Positions 1 to 9,275 are shown, counted from the stretch's first letter. The stretch: DNA of 64,000 nt from Bacteroides mediterraneensis (GCF_900128455.1 NZ_LT635783.1:1700919-1764918); one strand, 5' to 3'. Translations and numbers: made by a program. Notes: generated by a model not told the origin, from the letters alone.

Positions 1-158
1 CGGTGATGGAGTCGCTCGAAAGGCTGCACCAGATTGGCGGCAAGAAGGTGGGCATCATCAGTCACGTGGAGGCTCTGCGCGAACGGATTGCCACGCAGAT
101 TCACGTGGAGCGGGTGAACCATACACTGAGCCGCGTGGAGGTGGTGAGCCGGGAGTAA
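1..158 (+). CDS. sbcC: SbcC exonuclease subunit, C-terminal fragment (5' end outside window)
   Basis: This is the last 51 or so codons of a reading frame entering from the left edge and stopping with TAA at 156-158. The readable frame starts at base 3. The end resembles the C-terminus of SbcC/Rad50-type ATPases, where a GIISHVE segment (the H-loop region after Walker B and the D-loop) is followed by a short basic beta strand. SbcC pairs with the SbcD nuclease to cut hairpins and blocked DNA ends; sbcD would be expected to the left. Only the tail is visible, so the call rests on this one motif and its position near the stop. A strong hairpin follows 55 bases downstream. Confidence 0.72.
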   Translation, partial: VMESLERLHQIGGKKVGIISHVEALRERIATQIHVERVNHTLSRVEVVSRE

Positions 159-213
159 AAGGATTTTCCGCGATTTGTAACTCGTTGTAAATCAGTTTGA
201 TTTCGATGCATAA

Positions 214-253
214 AAAACTCCCTTACGTTTGATGGAAAACGTAAGGGAGTTTT
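214..253 (+). terminator. Hairpin terminator downstream of sbcC
   Basis: A 17-bp perfect inverted repeat (214-230 and 237-253) with a 6-base loop starts with AAAAC and ends with GTTTT. It lies 55 bases after the sbcC stop and would end sbcC transcription. Its right arm is also the first unit of the 22-bp repeat array, so the array seems to grow out of this hairpin. Confidence 0.6.
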
Positions 254-320
254 GTTTGAAACGCAAGTGCGTTTTACCTGAAACGTCAAAGCGTTTTATC
301 GGAAACGCAAGTGCGTTTTT
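237..320. repeat. 22-bp-periodic palindromic repeat array 1 (4 units)
   Basis: Four units begin with AAACG at 237, 259, 281 and 303, exactly 22 bp apart. The last three have a palindromic core of form AAACGnnnnnnGCGTTT (AAACGCAAGTGCGTTT, AAACGTCAAAGCGTTT, AAACGCAAGTGCGTTT). Spacers of 4-6 bp vary. The same family recurs at 18523-18650 in the opposite orientation. The array overlaps the end of the Cys-rich membrane protein gene on the minus strand. Confidence 0.85.
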
Positions 321-492
321 TCAGGCTGTCCAAATCCTTGTGCAGGGCACATCCGGTACATCCGCTGCAACCGGTGCAGCCGCATCCGCCGGCCTGTCCT
401 TTCCGCCGGATGACCTGACGGAAGAAACGTCGTCCGCTCCAAAGCACGCAGCCGGCTACGATGATATATACGAAAAGGTCTTGCATACTCAT
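286..492 (-). CDS. FeoB-associated Cys-rich membrane protein
   Basis: This 68-aa protein has an N-terminal membrane helix (about residues 5-20), a basic stretch (RRFFRQVIRRK) and a Cys/Gly run with repeated CxxC spacing (CGCTGCSGCTGC, about residues 37-48). This is the layout of the small Cys-rich membrane proteins that follow feoB in Bacteroidetes and probably help FeoB-dependent Fe(II) import. It lies 19 bases downstream of feoAB on the same strand, so it is very likely co-transcribed. A second Met at codon 3 is an equally possible start. The last 12 or so residues are encoded by the 22-bp repeat array, so the C-terminus is repeat-derived. Confidence 0.75.
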   Translation of the reverse strand: MSMQDLFVYIIVAGCVLWSGRRFFRQVIRRKGQAGGCGCTGCSGCTGCALHKDLDSLKKRTCVSDKTL

Positions 493-511
493 AAGGGGTA
501 GGTTTTTAGGG

Positions 512-2983
512 TTAAATGAACAAACTTCCTATCTGGTGCACCGCAAAGGCGACAATCCAGGCCAGCACGGTGGTGTAGGCCGCGGCAAAGACGGGCCATT
601 TCCAGCTGCGCGACTCTTGCCGGATGGCGGCCAGGGTGGCGATGCACGGGAAATAAATCAGCACGAACAGCATGTAGCAGTAGGCCACGAGCGGCGTGAT
701 GGGAATACGCTCGGAGAGGTTCACCGAGTCGATATCGTCGTCATTTGTATAGAGAACCCCCAGTGTACTGACCACCAGTTCCTTGGCGCCTACGCCCGAC
801 AGGATACCGATGCCCATCTTCCAGTCGAATCCCAGCGGTTCGATGACCGGCTCGATGGCCTTTCCCAGCTGGCCGATGTAGGAGTTCTCCTGCTGTTCGG
901 CCTGTGTGGCATAGGCATCGTGGTTCGGATAGTAACCCAGGAACCAGATGATGATGGAAGCCACCATGATGATGCCGCCCATCTTCTTGAGGTATTGCTT
1001 TCCTTTCTCCCACGTGTGGCGCAGCACGACCTTGGCCGTCGGCATGCGGTAGGGCGGGAGTTCCATCACGAAGGGCGTGTCGTCACCTTTCACCAGGAAC
1101 TTGGTGAAGATGCGGGCCATGAGTACGGCCAGCAGGATGCCGATGGCGTAGATGGACAGCAGGATGAGGCTGGCCTTGCCCGGGAAGAAGGCCCCAATCA
1201 GCACCAGGTAGATGGGCAGACGGGCACTGCACGACATGAGCGGGTTCACCAGCATGGTGACCAGACGGGCCTTGCGGCTCTCGATGATGCGCGACGTCAT
1301 GATGGCCGGCACGTTGCAGCCGAAGCCCATGATGAGGGGGATGAACGACTTGCCGTGGAGTCCCATCTTGTGCATGATTTTATCCATGATGAAGGCGGCA
1401 CGGGCCATGTAGCCGGAGTCTTCCATGAACGAGATGAAGAAGTAGAGCAGCAGGATGTTGGGCAGGAACACGATGACGCCTCCCACACCGCCGATGATGC
1501 CGTCCACAATCATGTCTTTCAGCGGGCCCGGACTGAGGAATTTTTCGGCTCCTTGTCCGATGAGGGCGACCAGCCATTCGATGAGTCGCTGCGGGTATTC
1601 ACCCAGCACGAAGGTACCCTCGAACATGATGTACAGGAAGATGAAGAAGATGGGGTAGCCCCAGAAACGGTTGGTCACGATGCTGTCCACCACCCGTGTG
1701 AAGGTCTCCGTGTCGTGGTTGGTCTGCGTGAAGGTCTCCTTCAGGGCACCCGAGATGAAACCATACTTGGCATCGGCGATGCACTGCTCGCTGTCGTCGT
1801 TTCCCAGCTGGCGCAGGCGCTCCGCCTCCTTGTCGCGGGCCGCCAGAATCTCCTTGCCGTTGGGCAGCGGGGCGATGACGCGCGTCTCGATGTCCTTGTC
1901 GTTCTCCAGCAGCTTGATGGCCAGGAAACGGGTGGAGTATTTGTGGCGGATGTTCTCGTTCTTGCTGATTTCCTTCTTCACGGCGTCGATGCTCCGTTCG
2001 ATTTCCGGTCCGTGGTTGATGTGGATGTGGCGGATGAAGCCTTTGGCCGTGAAGTTGTCTTCCGCTCCTTTGTATTTGTGGTCGGGCACGTAGGCATCGT
2101 GCCATTCGCGGAACTCGCGGAGGATTTCGTTCTTGATTTCGTCTTTCTGTCCCATGAAGTCGATGCCTTCATACAGGCCGATAATCACGTGGAACAGGTT
2201 GTCGATGCCTTCGCCCGTACGGCTGATGGTCGGCACGATGGGTACGCCCAGCAGTTCGCTCAGCTTGTGGTAGTTCAGCTGGTTGCCGCTGTGCTGCAAG
2301 GCATCGTACATGTTGAGGGCGATGACCATGCGCACGTTCATGTCGATGAGCTGGGTGGTGAGGTAGAGGTTGCGTTCCAGGTTGCCTGCATCCACCACGT
2401 TGATAATCACATCCGGGGTCTCCTCGATGATGTGCTTGCGCACGTAGAGCTCTTCCGGACTGTAGGCCGAGAGGGAGTATGTGCCCGGCAGGTCGATGAG
2501 GCGGAAGTGATAGCCTTGGAAGTCGAAGAAGCCTTCCTTCGCATCCACGGTCACACCGCTGTAGTTGCCCACGTGCTCGTGTCCGCCCGAGGCCACGTTG
2601 AAGAGCGAGGTTTTTCCGCAGTTGGGGTTACCCACCAGCGCCACGTTGATGGTGCGTCGTTTTCCTTGTGCGATGTTGCGCATCACCTCGTCGCTCACGG
2701 GGATGCCTTGTGAGATGGGCTCATGGTAGGTGTCGGTCTCCATTGTGCGCCGGGCTTCCTCTTCGCTGACAATTTCAATCATGTCGGCTTCCTGCCGGCG
2801 GAGGGAGACTTCATAGCCCATGATTTTATATTTGATGGGGTCTTTGAGCGGGGCGTTGAGCACCACTTCTACGGTCTTTCCCTTGATGAACCCCATTTCG
2901 ATGATGCGGCGCCGGAATCCTCCGTGTCCGAGGACCTTGATAATGACGCTTTTCTCACCTGTTTTCAATTCCGAAAGTTTCAT
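512..2983 (-). CDS. feoB: Fused FeoA-FeoB ferrous iron transporter
   Basis: This 823-aa inner-membrane Fe(II) importer is in the fused form common in Bacteroidetes. Residues 1-75 are a FeoA (SH3-like) domain. A FeoB G domain follows, with G1 GNPNCGKT at about 119-126, DLPG at about 164-167 and the NMYD (NKxD-like) G4 motif near 223. A helical linker and a polytopic permease with two Gate-type repeats make up residues 410-823. The length fits a FeoAB fusion. A good promoter lies directly upstream, and the Cys-rich partner follows on the same strand. The fused form removes the need for a separate feoA gene. Confidence 0.96.
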   Translation of the reverse strand: MKLSELKTGEKSVIIKVLGHGGFRRRIIEMGFIKGKTVEVVLNAPLKDPIKYKIMGYEVSLRRQEADMIEIVSEEEARRTMETDTYHEPISQGIPVSDEVMRNIAQGKRRTINVALVGNPNCGKTSLFNVASGGHEHVGNYSGVTVDAKEGFFDFQGYHFRLIDLPGTYSLSAYSPEELYVRKHIIEETPDVIINVVDAGNLERNLYLTTQLIDMNVRMVIALNMYDALQHSGNQLNYHKLSELLGVPIVPTISRTGEGIDNLFHVIIGLYEGIDFMGQKDEIKNEILREFREWHDAYVPDHKYKGAEDNFTAKGFIRHIHINHGPEIERSIDAVKKEISKNENIRHKYSTRFLAIKLLENDKDIETRVIAPLPNGKEILAARDKEAERLRQLGNDDSEQCIADAKYGFISGALKETFTQTNHDTETFTRVVDSIVTNRFWGYPIFFIFLYIMFEGTFVLGEYPQRLIEWLVALIGQGAEKFLSPGPLKDMIVDGIIGGVGGVIVFLPNILLLYFFISFMEDSGYMARAAFIMDKIMHKMGLHGKSFIPLIMGFGCNVPAIMTSRIIESRKARLVTMLVNPLMSCSARLPIYLVLIGAFFPGKASLILLSIYAIGILLAVLMARIFTKFLVKGDDTPFVMELPPYRMPTAKVVLRHTWEKGKQYLKKMGGIIMVASIIIWFLGYYPNHDAYATQAEQQENSYIGQLGKAIEPVIEPLGFDWKMGIGILSGVGAKELVVSTLGVLYTNDDDIDSVNLSERIPITPLVAYCYMLFVLIYFPCIATLAAIRQESRSWKWPVFAAAYTTVLAWIVAFAVHQIGSLFI

Positions 2984-3011
2984 GTTGTTTGCATCGTTTT
3001 TATTTCATTTG

Positions 3012-3042
3012 CAAAGATACGGCATTGCTTTCTTTCTCGCAA
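3012..3042 (-). promoter_or_regulatory. Bacteroidetes-type promoter for feoAB
   Basis: On the minus strand the -7 box TATCTTTG (3012-3019) is preceded, 19 bp upstream, by TTGC (3039-3042). This matches the TTTG / TAnnTTTG pattern. It lies about 30 bp before the feoAB start codon. Confidence 0.6.
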
Positions 3043-3113
3043 GTTATTTAGACCGTTTTTAAATTACAATCTTCAGGGGAGCGTTTTTCGCATTTTATCC
3101 CTATGTTTGCAAC

Positions 3114-4400
3114 ATGTTTGCAAGGAAAGTCAGTCAGTTTATCGAAGAGAAGCACTTGTTTGGCCGGGGCGACAAGGTGCTGGTGGCACTGAGCGGCGGG
3201 GCCGACTCGGTGGCATTGCTGCGGGTGTTGCTCCAGCTGGGGTATGCGTGTGAGGCGGCTCATTGTAACTTTCACCTCCGCGGGGAGGAGTCGGTGCGCG
3301 ACGAGCGGTTTGTGCGCGACCTGACCGGAAGGCTGGGGGTACCGTTGCAGGTGACGCACTTCGATACGAAGGCGTATGCGGCTTCGCGGGGCATATCCGT
3401 CGAGATGGCGGCGCGGGAACTGCGTTACGGCTGGTTTGCCGAACGGCTCCGGGCCTGCGGGGCGAAGGTGGTGGCAGTGGCCCATCACCGCGACGACAGT
3501 GTGGAGACGTTCCTGCTCAACCTGGTGCGGGGCACGGGCATTGACGGCTTGCAGGGCATCCGTCCCGTGAACGGCGAGGTGGTGCGTCCGTTCTTGTGCG
3601 TGAGCCGGGCGGAGATAGTGGACTATCTTTCTGCGCTGGGACAGGATTATGTGACCGACAGCACGAACCTGCAGGACGAGTTCATGCGCAACAAGCTCCG
3701 GCTGCACGTGATTCCGCTGCTGGAAACCCTTAACCCTTCGGTCAGCGAGACAATTGCCGAGACGGCCCGGCGCCTGTCCGACGTGGCAGTGGTGTATCAC
3801 AAGGCCCTGGAAGAGGCCCGGCGGCGGGTGATGCCCGACGGGGAGACCATCGACATTCCGGCCTTGTGCCGCGAACCGGGGCCGAAGAACCTGTTGTTCG
3901 AACTGCTGCATCCGATGGGCTTCAATGCGGCGCAGGTGGACGATGTGTTCCGGGCGTTGCACGGGGAGCCGGGCCGGATGTTCCATAGCCGGGAGTGGAC
4001 ATTGCTGGTAGACCGTGACCGGCTGGTGCGCCGTCCGGCAGGAGCGGAAACGGAACGCTTGCCGGAACTGCGGCAGGAACGGATGGAGGTGGAGCCTCCG
4101 TTTGCAGTGCCGCGGGATAATAATAAGGTTGTGTACGTGGATGCGGCGGCTGTGCAGGGCGAACTGACCTTGCGGAAATGGCGGTCGGGCGACAAGTTCA
4201 TACCCTTCGGCATGAAGGGTTTCAAGTCGGTACGTAACTATTTGCGCGACAAAAAGTTCTCCCGTTTCGACAAGGAGCGCCAGCTGGTGGTGTGCGACGG
4301 AGAACGTGTAGTGTGGCTGGTCAATGAGCGGGTGGACAACCGCTTCCGGGTGACCCTGGAAACACGATGTGTCATAAAACTGACCATAAAGTCTGTATAA
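3114..4400 (+). CDS. tilS: tRNA(Ile)-lysidine synthase
   Basis: This 428-aa enzyme uses ATP to attach lysine to C34 of the CAU-anticodon tRNA(Ile), changing its decoding from AUG to AUA. The PP-loop motif SGGADS is at residues 27-32, and the N-type ATP pyrophosphatase fold is followed by the TilS substrate-binding and C-terminal domains. The length is typical. A -7-like box (TATGTTTG, 3102-3109) ends only four bases before the chosen ATG, so the mRNA may be leaderless or have a very short leader. No clear -33 box was found. The gene is divergent from feoAB. Confidence 0.93.
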   Translation: MFARKVSQFIEEKHLFGRGDKVLVALSGGADSVALLRVLLQLGYACEAAHCNFHLRGEESVRDERFVRDLTGRLGVPLQVTHFDTKAYAASRGISVEMAARELRYGWFAERLRACGAKVVAVAHHRDDSVETFLLNLVRGTGIDGLQGIRPVNGEVVRPFLCVSRAEIVDYLSALGQDYVTDSTNLQDEFMRNKLRLHVIPLLETLNPSVSETIAETARRLSDVAVVYHKALEEARRRVMPDGETIDIPALCREPGPKNLLFELLHPMGFNAAQVDDVFRALHGEPGRMFHSREWTLLVDRDRLVRRPAGAETERLPELRQERMEVEPPFAVPRDNNKVVYVDAAAVQGELTLRKWRSGDKFIPFGMKGFKSVRNYLRDKKFSRFDKERQLVVCDGERVVWLVNERVDNRFRVTLETRCVIKLTIKSV

Positions 4401-4516
4401 ATACGTCAAGTGGAAATTTTTCTATTAAAATATGCAAAAAAAGAGTTCGTAAGAGTATCAGATTGAGGTATTTGTATTTACTTTGAGTATGTTTAATCAA
4501 AATCATAGTCAGAATT

Positions 4517-4693
4517 ATGAACGAATTAATTGCAAAGATCAAAGAATTGAATGCCGCTTTGGTAGCTGATGCTGAATTGCAGGCAGAAAAAGGTAACAAA
4601 GCTGCAGGCACTCGTGCACGCAAGGCATCCTTGGAGTTGGAAAAAGTTTTGAAAGAATTTAGAAAGGTATCTCTGGAAGAGTCAAAAAAATAA
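4517..4693 (+). CDS. Hc1-type histone H1-like small protein
   Basis: The 58-codon frame encodes a lysine- and alanine-rich protein (MNELIAKIKELNAALVADAE at the start). It has a central basic GTRARKASLELEK segment and the helical character of the short Hc1-like family of Bacteroidetes, thought to bind DNA or the nucleoid. Codon use is simpler and more AT-rich than that of its neighbours, as expected for a highly expressed small protein. It stands alone between tilS and a strong terminator. A weak -7-like box (TTACTTTG) lies upstream near 4480. Its function is inferred from the family only. Confidence 0.85.
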   Translation: MNELIAKIKELNAALVADAELQAEKGNKAAGTRARKASLELEKVLKEFRKVSLEESKK

Positions 4694-4721
4694 ATAGTTT
4701 TCAAGACGGACTCATGTCTGA

Positions 4722-4782
4722 GGGAGAGAGATTACAGCATGCCGACTTATATGCGGACGCTGCAATCTCTCTTTTGTTTTTT
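4722..4782 (+). terminator. Rho-independent terminator after the Hc1-like gene
   Basis: A stem formed by GAGAGATTaCAGC and GCTGcAATCTCTC encloses a loop of about 20 bases and is followed by TTTTGTTTTTTT. It lies 30 bases after the stop codon at 4693. Confidence 0.8.
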
Positions 4783-4819
4783 TATCACACGGCGGGGTGG
4801 TTTTTAGAGGGGAACTTCG

Positions 4820-4827
4820 TACATTTG
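4820..4827 (+). promoter_or_regulatory. -7 box for the tandem sensor gene
   Basis: TACATTTG fits TAnnTTTG and lies 23 bp before the chosen start at 4851. The -33 element is not clear. Confidence 0.45.
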
Positions 4828-4850
4828 TCTGGATTTGTACGCGTGCGTTT

Positions 4851-7800
4851 ATGAAGGAAGGTTTTCGGAAGATAGGGATGTGGGGGCTGATTTGCCTGAT
4901 GTGCGCCATGCTGTGGCCTTCGTGCCAGCGTCGGCTGTCTCATGGGGAGCATGCCCGGGTGGATTCGTTGAACCGGGTGGCGTATGAGGCACGCTACAAG
5001 GATTTGTCGCTCTCGTCCCGGGCGGCTACGGAAGCCTTGAAGTGGTCCGACGGCTATGCGTCGGGCCGGGCGGAGGCCCTGAACAACATGGGGTTCTGTG
5101 CGTTCATGCGGATGGACTTCGAGCATGCGGCCCGTTTGTTCCAGAAGGCTTCGGAGGCCAGCAAGAACGAGCTGGAACGGCTGGTGGCCGACGTGGGGAT
5201 GATGAAAATCTGCCAGCGTACGTCCATGAACAAGGAGTTCTATGATTATCATAACAGCGCGATGCAGCGTCTGCGGCGCATTAACGAGGACCGTTCTTCG
5301 CTGGAAAAGAACGGACTGGAGGGACGGCTGAACTATGCCGTCTCGGAGTTCTACATCGTTTCAGGAATTTATTATTATTATTTGCAACAGGACAGGGAGT
5401 CCTTGGAGGCCATCAATGCGGTGCCCGAAGAAGCCCTGAAGGCGGATACGGCGCAGTGGCTGTATTATGTGTATATGCGGGGCTCTGGCGGTATGTACGA
5501 GGCGCCTACCCGCGAGGAGGTGACGCTTGGGGAGTTCGGCTACCTGGTGCAGTGTCTGCAGGTGGCACAGGCCCGGGGATATATTTATTTCGAGGCCAAT
5601 GCCTTGCAGGCCATGGCGGAACTGCTGGTGTTCCGCAGCAACCGGGAACTGCTGAGCGAGAAGCGGGCGGGGCTGTTGCGGCTGGTCAATCCGGAGAGTC
5701 TGCCGGTGGACAGTCTGCCGCTGGTGTTTGCCCGGGAGGCGTTGGGGCTGTTCAAGCGTTACGGCGACTGGTACCAGATTTCGGGGACGTATCGCACGCT
5801 GGCCACTTTCTACAATTATAGCGGACAGCCGGAAAAGGCGCTGGTCAATCTGAAGAAGGCGTTGAACTATGTCAATCTGCATCACGAGAAATATTATCAT
5901 TGCACGGATTCGCTCGACCGTCTGCAGGCGTATCAGCCGGGGGGGACGACTTCCATCGAACTGCAGTGGATTAACGACGAGGGCATCAATACGGTGCCCG
6001 AATGGATTGCCCGCCTGCGGGAACAGCTGAGCCGCACGTACTCGGCCATGGGCTGCAAGGCGGAGTCGGACTACAACCGCAACGTGTACCTGGATATTCT
6101 GGACTACACGCGGCAGGACAAGGAACTGGAGAGCCGCTATGCGGCGTTGGAAAAGGAGACGGGCCAGCTGAATGTGCTCTTGTGGCTGGTGGCCGCGGGG
6201 TTCCTGGTGCTGGTGGTGCTGTTTGTCTGGCTGAACCGTTCGTGGCGGCAAAAGAATACGGTGTACCTCACGGAACTGAAGCGGGTGCTGGGGCTTTGCC
6301 AGCAGATTACGGGGGCGGTCCCTGCTTCGGCTACGAGCCGGGAGGAGGTGGCCGAAGCGGTGGCCGAGGTCATGAAGCCGGAGCTGAAGGCACTGTTCGG
6401 GGTGCGCGACGTGTGCATTACCTTCTGTGACGGAGAAGGGGAGGCGGAGGAAGTCCCGTCGGGCAAGGAAGAGGGCACTCCGCAGGTGTTCGAGCTTCAG
6501 TCGCCGGGCAAGCCGGTGACGGTGGGACGGCTGTGGATATGGCTGGCGGCTCCCGTACGCAAGGAGGAGCAGGCTCTCATCCGGCTGTTGTTGCCTTATC
6601 TGGCCTGGACGCTGGAGCACGGCATGAACCTGGTATCGCTCGATGAGGAGCAGAAGCGGCTGGAGAAGGAGCAGTATATCCACGAACTGCATCTCATGGA
6701 GAACAAGCGCCAGAACGAAGTGAAGAAGGCGTGCCTGTCTATCGTGACGGGGATTGTGCCTTATATCGACCGGATGGTGAACGAGGTGCGCAAGCTCCGT
6801 ACCCTGCCATCGGACAGCGGGGAGGCGGTGCGCCGAGGCAAACTGGTGTACATCGACGAACTGGTGACGAAAATCAATGAATACAACGACATACTGGCCT
6901 TGTGGATTAAGATGCGGCAGGGCACGCTGAGCCTCCACATCGAGAACTTCGACCTGGAGGAGCTGTTTGCCATCATCGCCAAGGGGCGCCGTTCGTTTGA
7001 GCTGAAGAAACAGACGCTCACGGTGGGTGAGACCACGGCTTGCGTGAAGGCCGACAAGGCTCTGACCCTTTTCATGATGAACACGCTGGTGGAGAATGCC
7101 CGTAAGTACACGCAGGAAGGGGGGCGGGTGAGCCTGTCTGCGGAGGAAACACCCGACTATGTGGAGATTGCGGTGGAGGACAACGGACCGGGGCTTTCGG
7201 AGAAGGACCGTTCGCGTATCCTGGGCGAGAAGGTGTACGATTCGGGGGCCATCGGCATGGAGACGGCGGCCGACGCGGCGGAGCTTCAGCGTCAGAAAGG
7301 ACATGGGTTCGGGCTGATGAACTGCAAGGGAATCATCGAGAAATACCGGAAGACGAACAGTGTGTTCGCGGTTTGCCGGTTCGACATACAGAGTACGCTG
7401 GGAAAGGGCAGCCGTTTCTCGTTCCGCTTGCCGAAGGGGGCGCGGCGGATGGCGGGCCTGTTGTGGCTGGGCTTCTGCCTGCTGGTAGGAGTGGCCTGTT
7501 CCTCTGGCCGGAAACCGGTGGAGCCTGTGGCCGACAGCGGGAAGGTGGCGCCTTACGACAGTCTGCTGGCCATTGCCAACGACTATGCCAACTGGGTGTA
7601 TGAGTGCAACGTGCAGGGCGACCATGCCACGGCGCTGCTGCTGGCCGACAGTGTGTTGTATTACATGAATGCCCACTACCTCCGTTATTCGGGAAAGAAC
7701 GGGCCGTTGCTCCGCCTGGAAGGGGAAGGCGACGGGGCGGAACTCGAATGGCTGGCCGAATCGTTCGATACGGATTATTTCATCTTGCTCGATGTGCGTA

Positions 7801-9275
7801 ACGAGGCGGCGGTGGCTTCACTGGCCGTGAAGGATTTCCGGAAGTACCGCTATAATAATGCAGCTTATGCGTCGCTCTACAAGCGGCTGAGCAAGGACAA
7901 CTCGCTCGAGGAGTATTGCTTGCAGATGCAGCGCTCGGCCAGCAACAAGCGGATTGCCTTGTCGTTGTTCGTGCTTCTGGTGTGCGGCTGCCTGATTGCG
8001 TATTATGCGCTCTACCTGCGCCACCGGTTGCATTACCGCTACAACATGGAGCAGGTGTTTGTGGTGAACCGGACGCTTTTCTCGGCGGCTTCGGGTACGG
8101 ACGCCTTGGGCGACGAGGTGCTGGAGAAGATGCTCCGTCGCATGTTCAACGAACTGAACGAGATGATTCTGCTGGAGAACATGGCGCTGGCGGTGTACGA
8201 TGAGGAGACCTGCCGACTGAAAACTGTCTGCTTTGCACCGGAAGAAGGGGAGGAGGAATTGCGCGAACGATTGCAGCGGTGTTATGACACCGGACAGATG
8301 CAGTGGACGGGCGCTACGAAATGGAGCTATCTGCCGTTGTGGGTGGAGACCGGAGGCGAGAAGCATTGTGTGGGGGTACTGGCCTTGAAACTGGCCCGTG
8401 CCTACAGCCGCGAGGAAGACCGTTTGCTGGTGGAGATGGTGTGCAACTACCTGGCAGTGGTGTTGTATAATGTGGTGGTACGGGTCAACCGGAAGTTCCA
8501 CGACATCGAGCTGGCACAGGATGAGGCCCGCCGCTCCCTCTTCGAGGAAAACCAGTTGCACGTGCAGAACATGGTGCTCGACAACTGTCTGTCTACCATC
8601 AAGCATGAAACGATTTACTATCCGAGCCGCATCAAGCAGGTGGCCGACCGCCTGAGTGGTGACGTGACGGCAGCGCAGCGGAAGGAGCTGCTGAACAATA
8701 TGTCGGAGCTGGTCGGATACTACAAGGATATATTTACCCTGCTCAGCTCGTGTGCATCGCGTCAGCTGGAGGAGGTGACATTTCGCCGTACGGAGGTGAG
8801 CGTGAAGGAACTGGCCGAAGGAGCTGGAAAATACCTGAAGAAGATGATGCGCAAGCGGAACTTTACGTTGGAATGGCAGGCTGAGGTGCCTCCGTTGTGG
8901 GTGACGGGCGACCGGGTGCTGTTGCTTTTCCTGCTGGAGAACCTGATGGATGAGGCGCTGCGCGAGGAGGCATCGGGCACGTTGCGGCTGGAGGCGAAGG
9001 AGGAAGACGGGTTTGTCCGGGTGGACTTCATCGACACGCGCCGCACCTACTCGCAGGAAGTGCTCAATGCCTTGTTCTATCCCGACAAGAAGCGGATGTG
9101 TCCGTCGGGCGACGGTTCGCATCTCTCGGGCACGGAATACCTGGTGTGCAAGCAGATTATCCGCGACCACGACGAGTATGGCGGGCGGAGGGGCTGCCGC
9201 ATCAATGCCTGTCCGTGGAGCGGAGGGAAGGGATTCAGCGTGTGGTTTACTCTGCCGAAACGAAACAAGAAATAA
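4851..9275 (+). CDS. Tandem-fused sensor histidine kinase (DUF5112/DUF5113-like)
   Basis: This is a 1474-aa protein. The start at 4851 gives a lipoprotein-type signal with Cys25. A TPR-like exported region runs to about 440, followed by a membrane helix at 442-463, a GAF-like region and a dimerisation segment. A complete HATPase comes next (N-box LVENARKY with N749, DNGPG from D777, GHGFGLMNCKG). At Met867 a second signal/TM segment (MAGLLWLGFCLLVGVAC) begins a second unit: a short exported region, a membrane helix at 1035-1055, a cytoplasmic domain, an H-box like KHET (His1252) and a degenerate ATPase. The first unit has Gly where His1252 aligns, and the second has LMDEA where the N-box should be. 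A response regulator follows 30 bp downstream. The kinase role is inferred; the stimulus is unknown. Confidence 0.8.
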   Translation: MKEGFRKIGMWGLICLMCAMLWPSCQRRLSHGEHARVDSLNRVAYEARYKDLSLSSRAATEALKWSDGYASGRAEALNNMGFCAFMRMDFEHAARLFQKASEASKNELERLVADVGMMKICQRTSMNKEFYDYHNSAMQRLRRINEDRSSLEKNGLEGRLNYAVSEFYIVSGIYYYYLQQDRESLEAINAVPEEALKADTAQWLYYVYMRGSGGMYEAPTREEVTLGEFGYLVQCLQVAQARGYIYFEANALQAMAELLVFRSNRELLSEKRAGLLRLVNPESLPVDSLPLVFAREALGLFKRYGDWYQISGTYRTLATFYNYSGQPEKALVNLKKALNYVNLHHEKYYHCTDSLDRLQAYQPGGTTSIELQWINDEGINTVPEWIARLREQLSRTYSAMGCKAESDYNRNVYLDILDYTRQDKELESRYAALEKETGQLNVLLWLVAAGFLVLVVLFVWLNRSWRQKNTVYLTELKRVLGLCQQITGAVPASATSREEVAEAVAEVMKPELKALFGVRDVCITFCDGEGEAEEVPSGKEEGTPQVFELQSPGKPVTVGRLWIWLAAPVRKEEQALIRLLLPYLAWTLEHGMNLVSLDEEQKRLEKEQYIHELHLMENKRQNEVKKACLSIVTGIVPYIDRMVNEVRKLRTLPSDSGEAVRRGKLVYIDELVTKINEYNDILALWIKMRQGTLSLHIENFDLEELFAIIAKGRRSFELKKQTLTVGETTACVKADKALTLFMMNTLVENARKYTQEGGRVSLSAEETPDYVEIAVEDNGPGLSEKDRSRILGEKVYDSGAIGMETAADAAELQRQKGHGFGLMNCKGIIEKYRKTNSVFAVCRFDIQSTLGKGSRFSFRLPKGARRMAGLLWLGFCLLVGVACSSGRKPVEPVADSGKVAPYDSLLAIANDYANWVYECNVQGDHATALLLADSVLYYMNAHYLRYSGKNGPLLRLEGEGDGAELEWLAESFDTDYFILLDVRNEAAVASLAVKDFRKYRYNNAAYASLYKRLSKDNSLEEYCLQMQRSASNKRIALSLFVLLVCGCLIAYYALYLRHRLHYRYNMEQVFVVNRTLFSAASGTDALGDEVLEKMLRRMFNELNEMILLENMALAVYDEETCRLKTVCFAPEEGEEELRERLQRCYDTGQMQWTGATKWSYLPLWVETGGEKHCVGVLALKLARAYSREEDRLLVEMVCNYLAVVLYNVVVRVNRKFHDIELAQDEARRSLFEENQLHVQNMVLDNCLSTIKHETIYYPSRIKQVADRLSGDVTAAQRKELLNNMSELVGYYKDIFTLLSSCASRQLEEVTFRRTEVSVKELAEGAGKYLKKMMRKRNFTLEWQAEVPPLWVTGDRVLLLFLLENLMDEALREEASGTLRLEAKEEDGFVRVDFIDTRRTYSQEVLNALFYPDKKRMCPSGDGSHLSGTEYLVCKQIIRDHDEYGGRRGCRINACPWSGGKGFSVWFTLPKRNKK

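Noticed and set aside
237..320. CRISPR array
   Set aside because: The units are 22 bp apart with spacers of only 4-6 bp and the core is palindromic, so there is no repeat-spacer structure of CRISPR type. The same holds for 18523-18650.
461..2713. Long plus-strand open frame of 750 codons opposite feoAB
   Set aside because: It is antisense to FeoAB. Its product is rich in His, Asp and Gln with no domain, as expected for a shadow of GC-rich coding DNA.
5361..7676. Minus-strand open frame of 771 codons opposite the sensor kinase gene
   Set aside because: Arg/His/Gln-rich shadow; the sensor on the plus strand has signal peptides, membrane helices and ATPase boxes.
7449..9275. A separate gene for the second half of the tandem sensor
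   Set aside because: The reading frame is continuous and in frame from 4851, with no stop or frameshift. A second start at 7449 cannot be excluded, but one fused protein is simpler.
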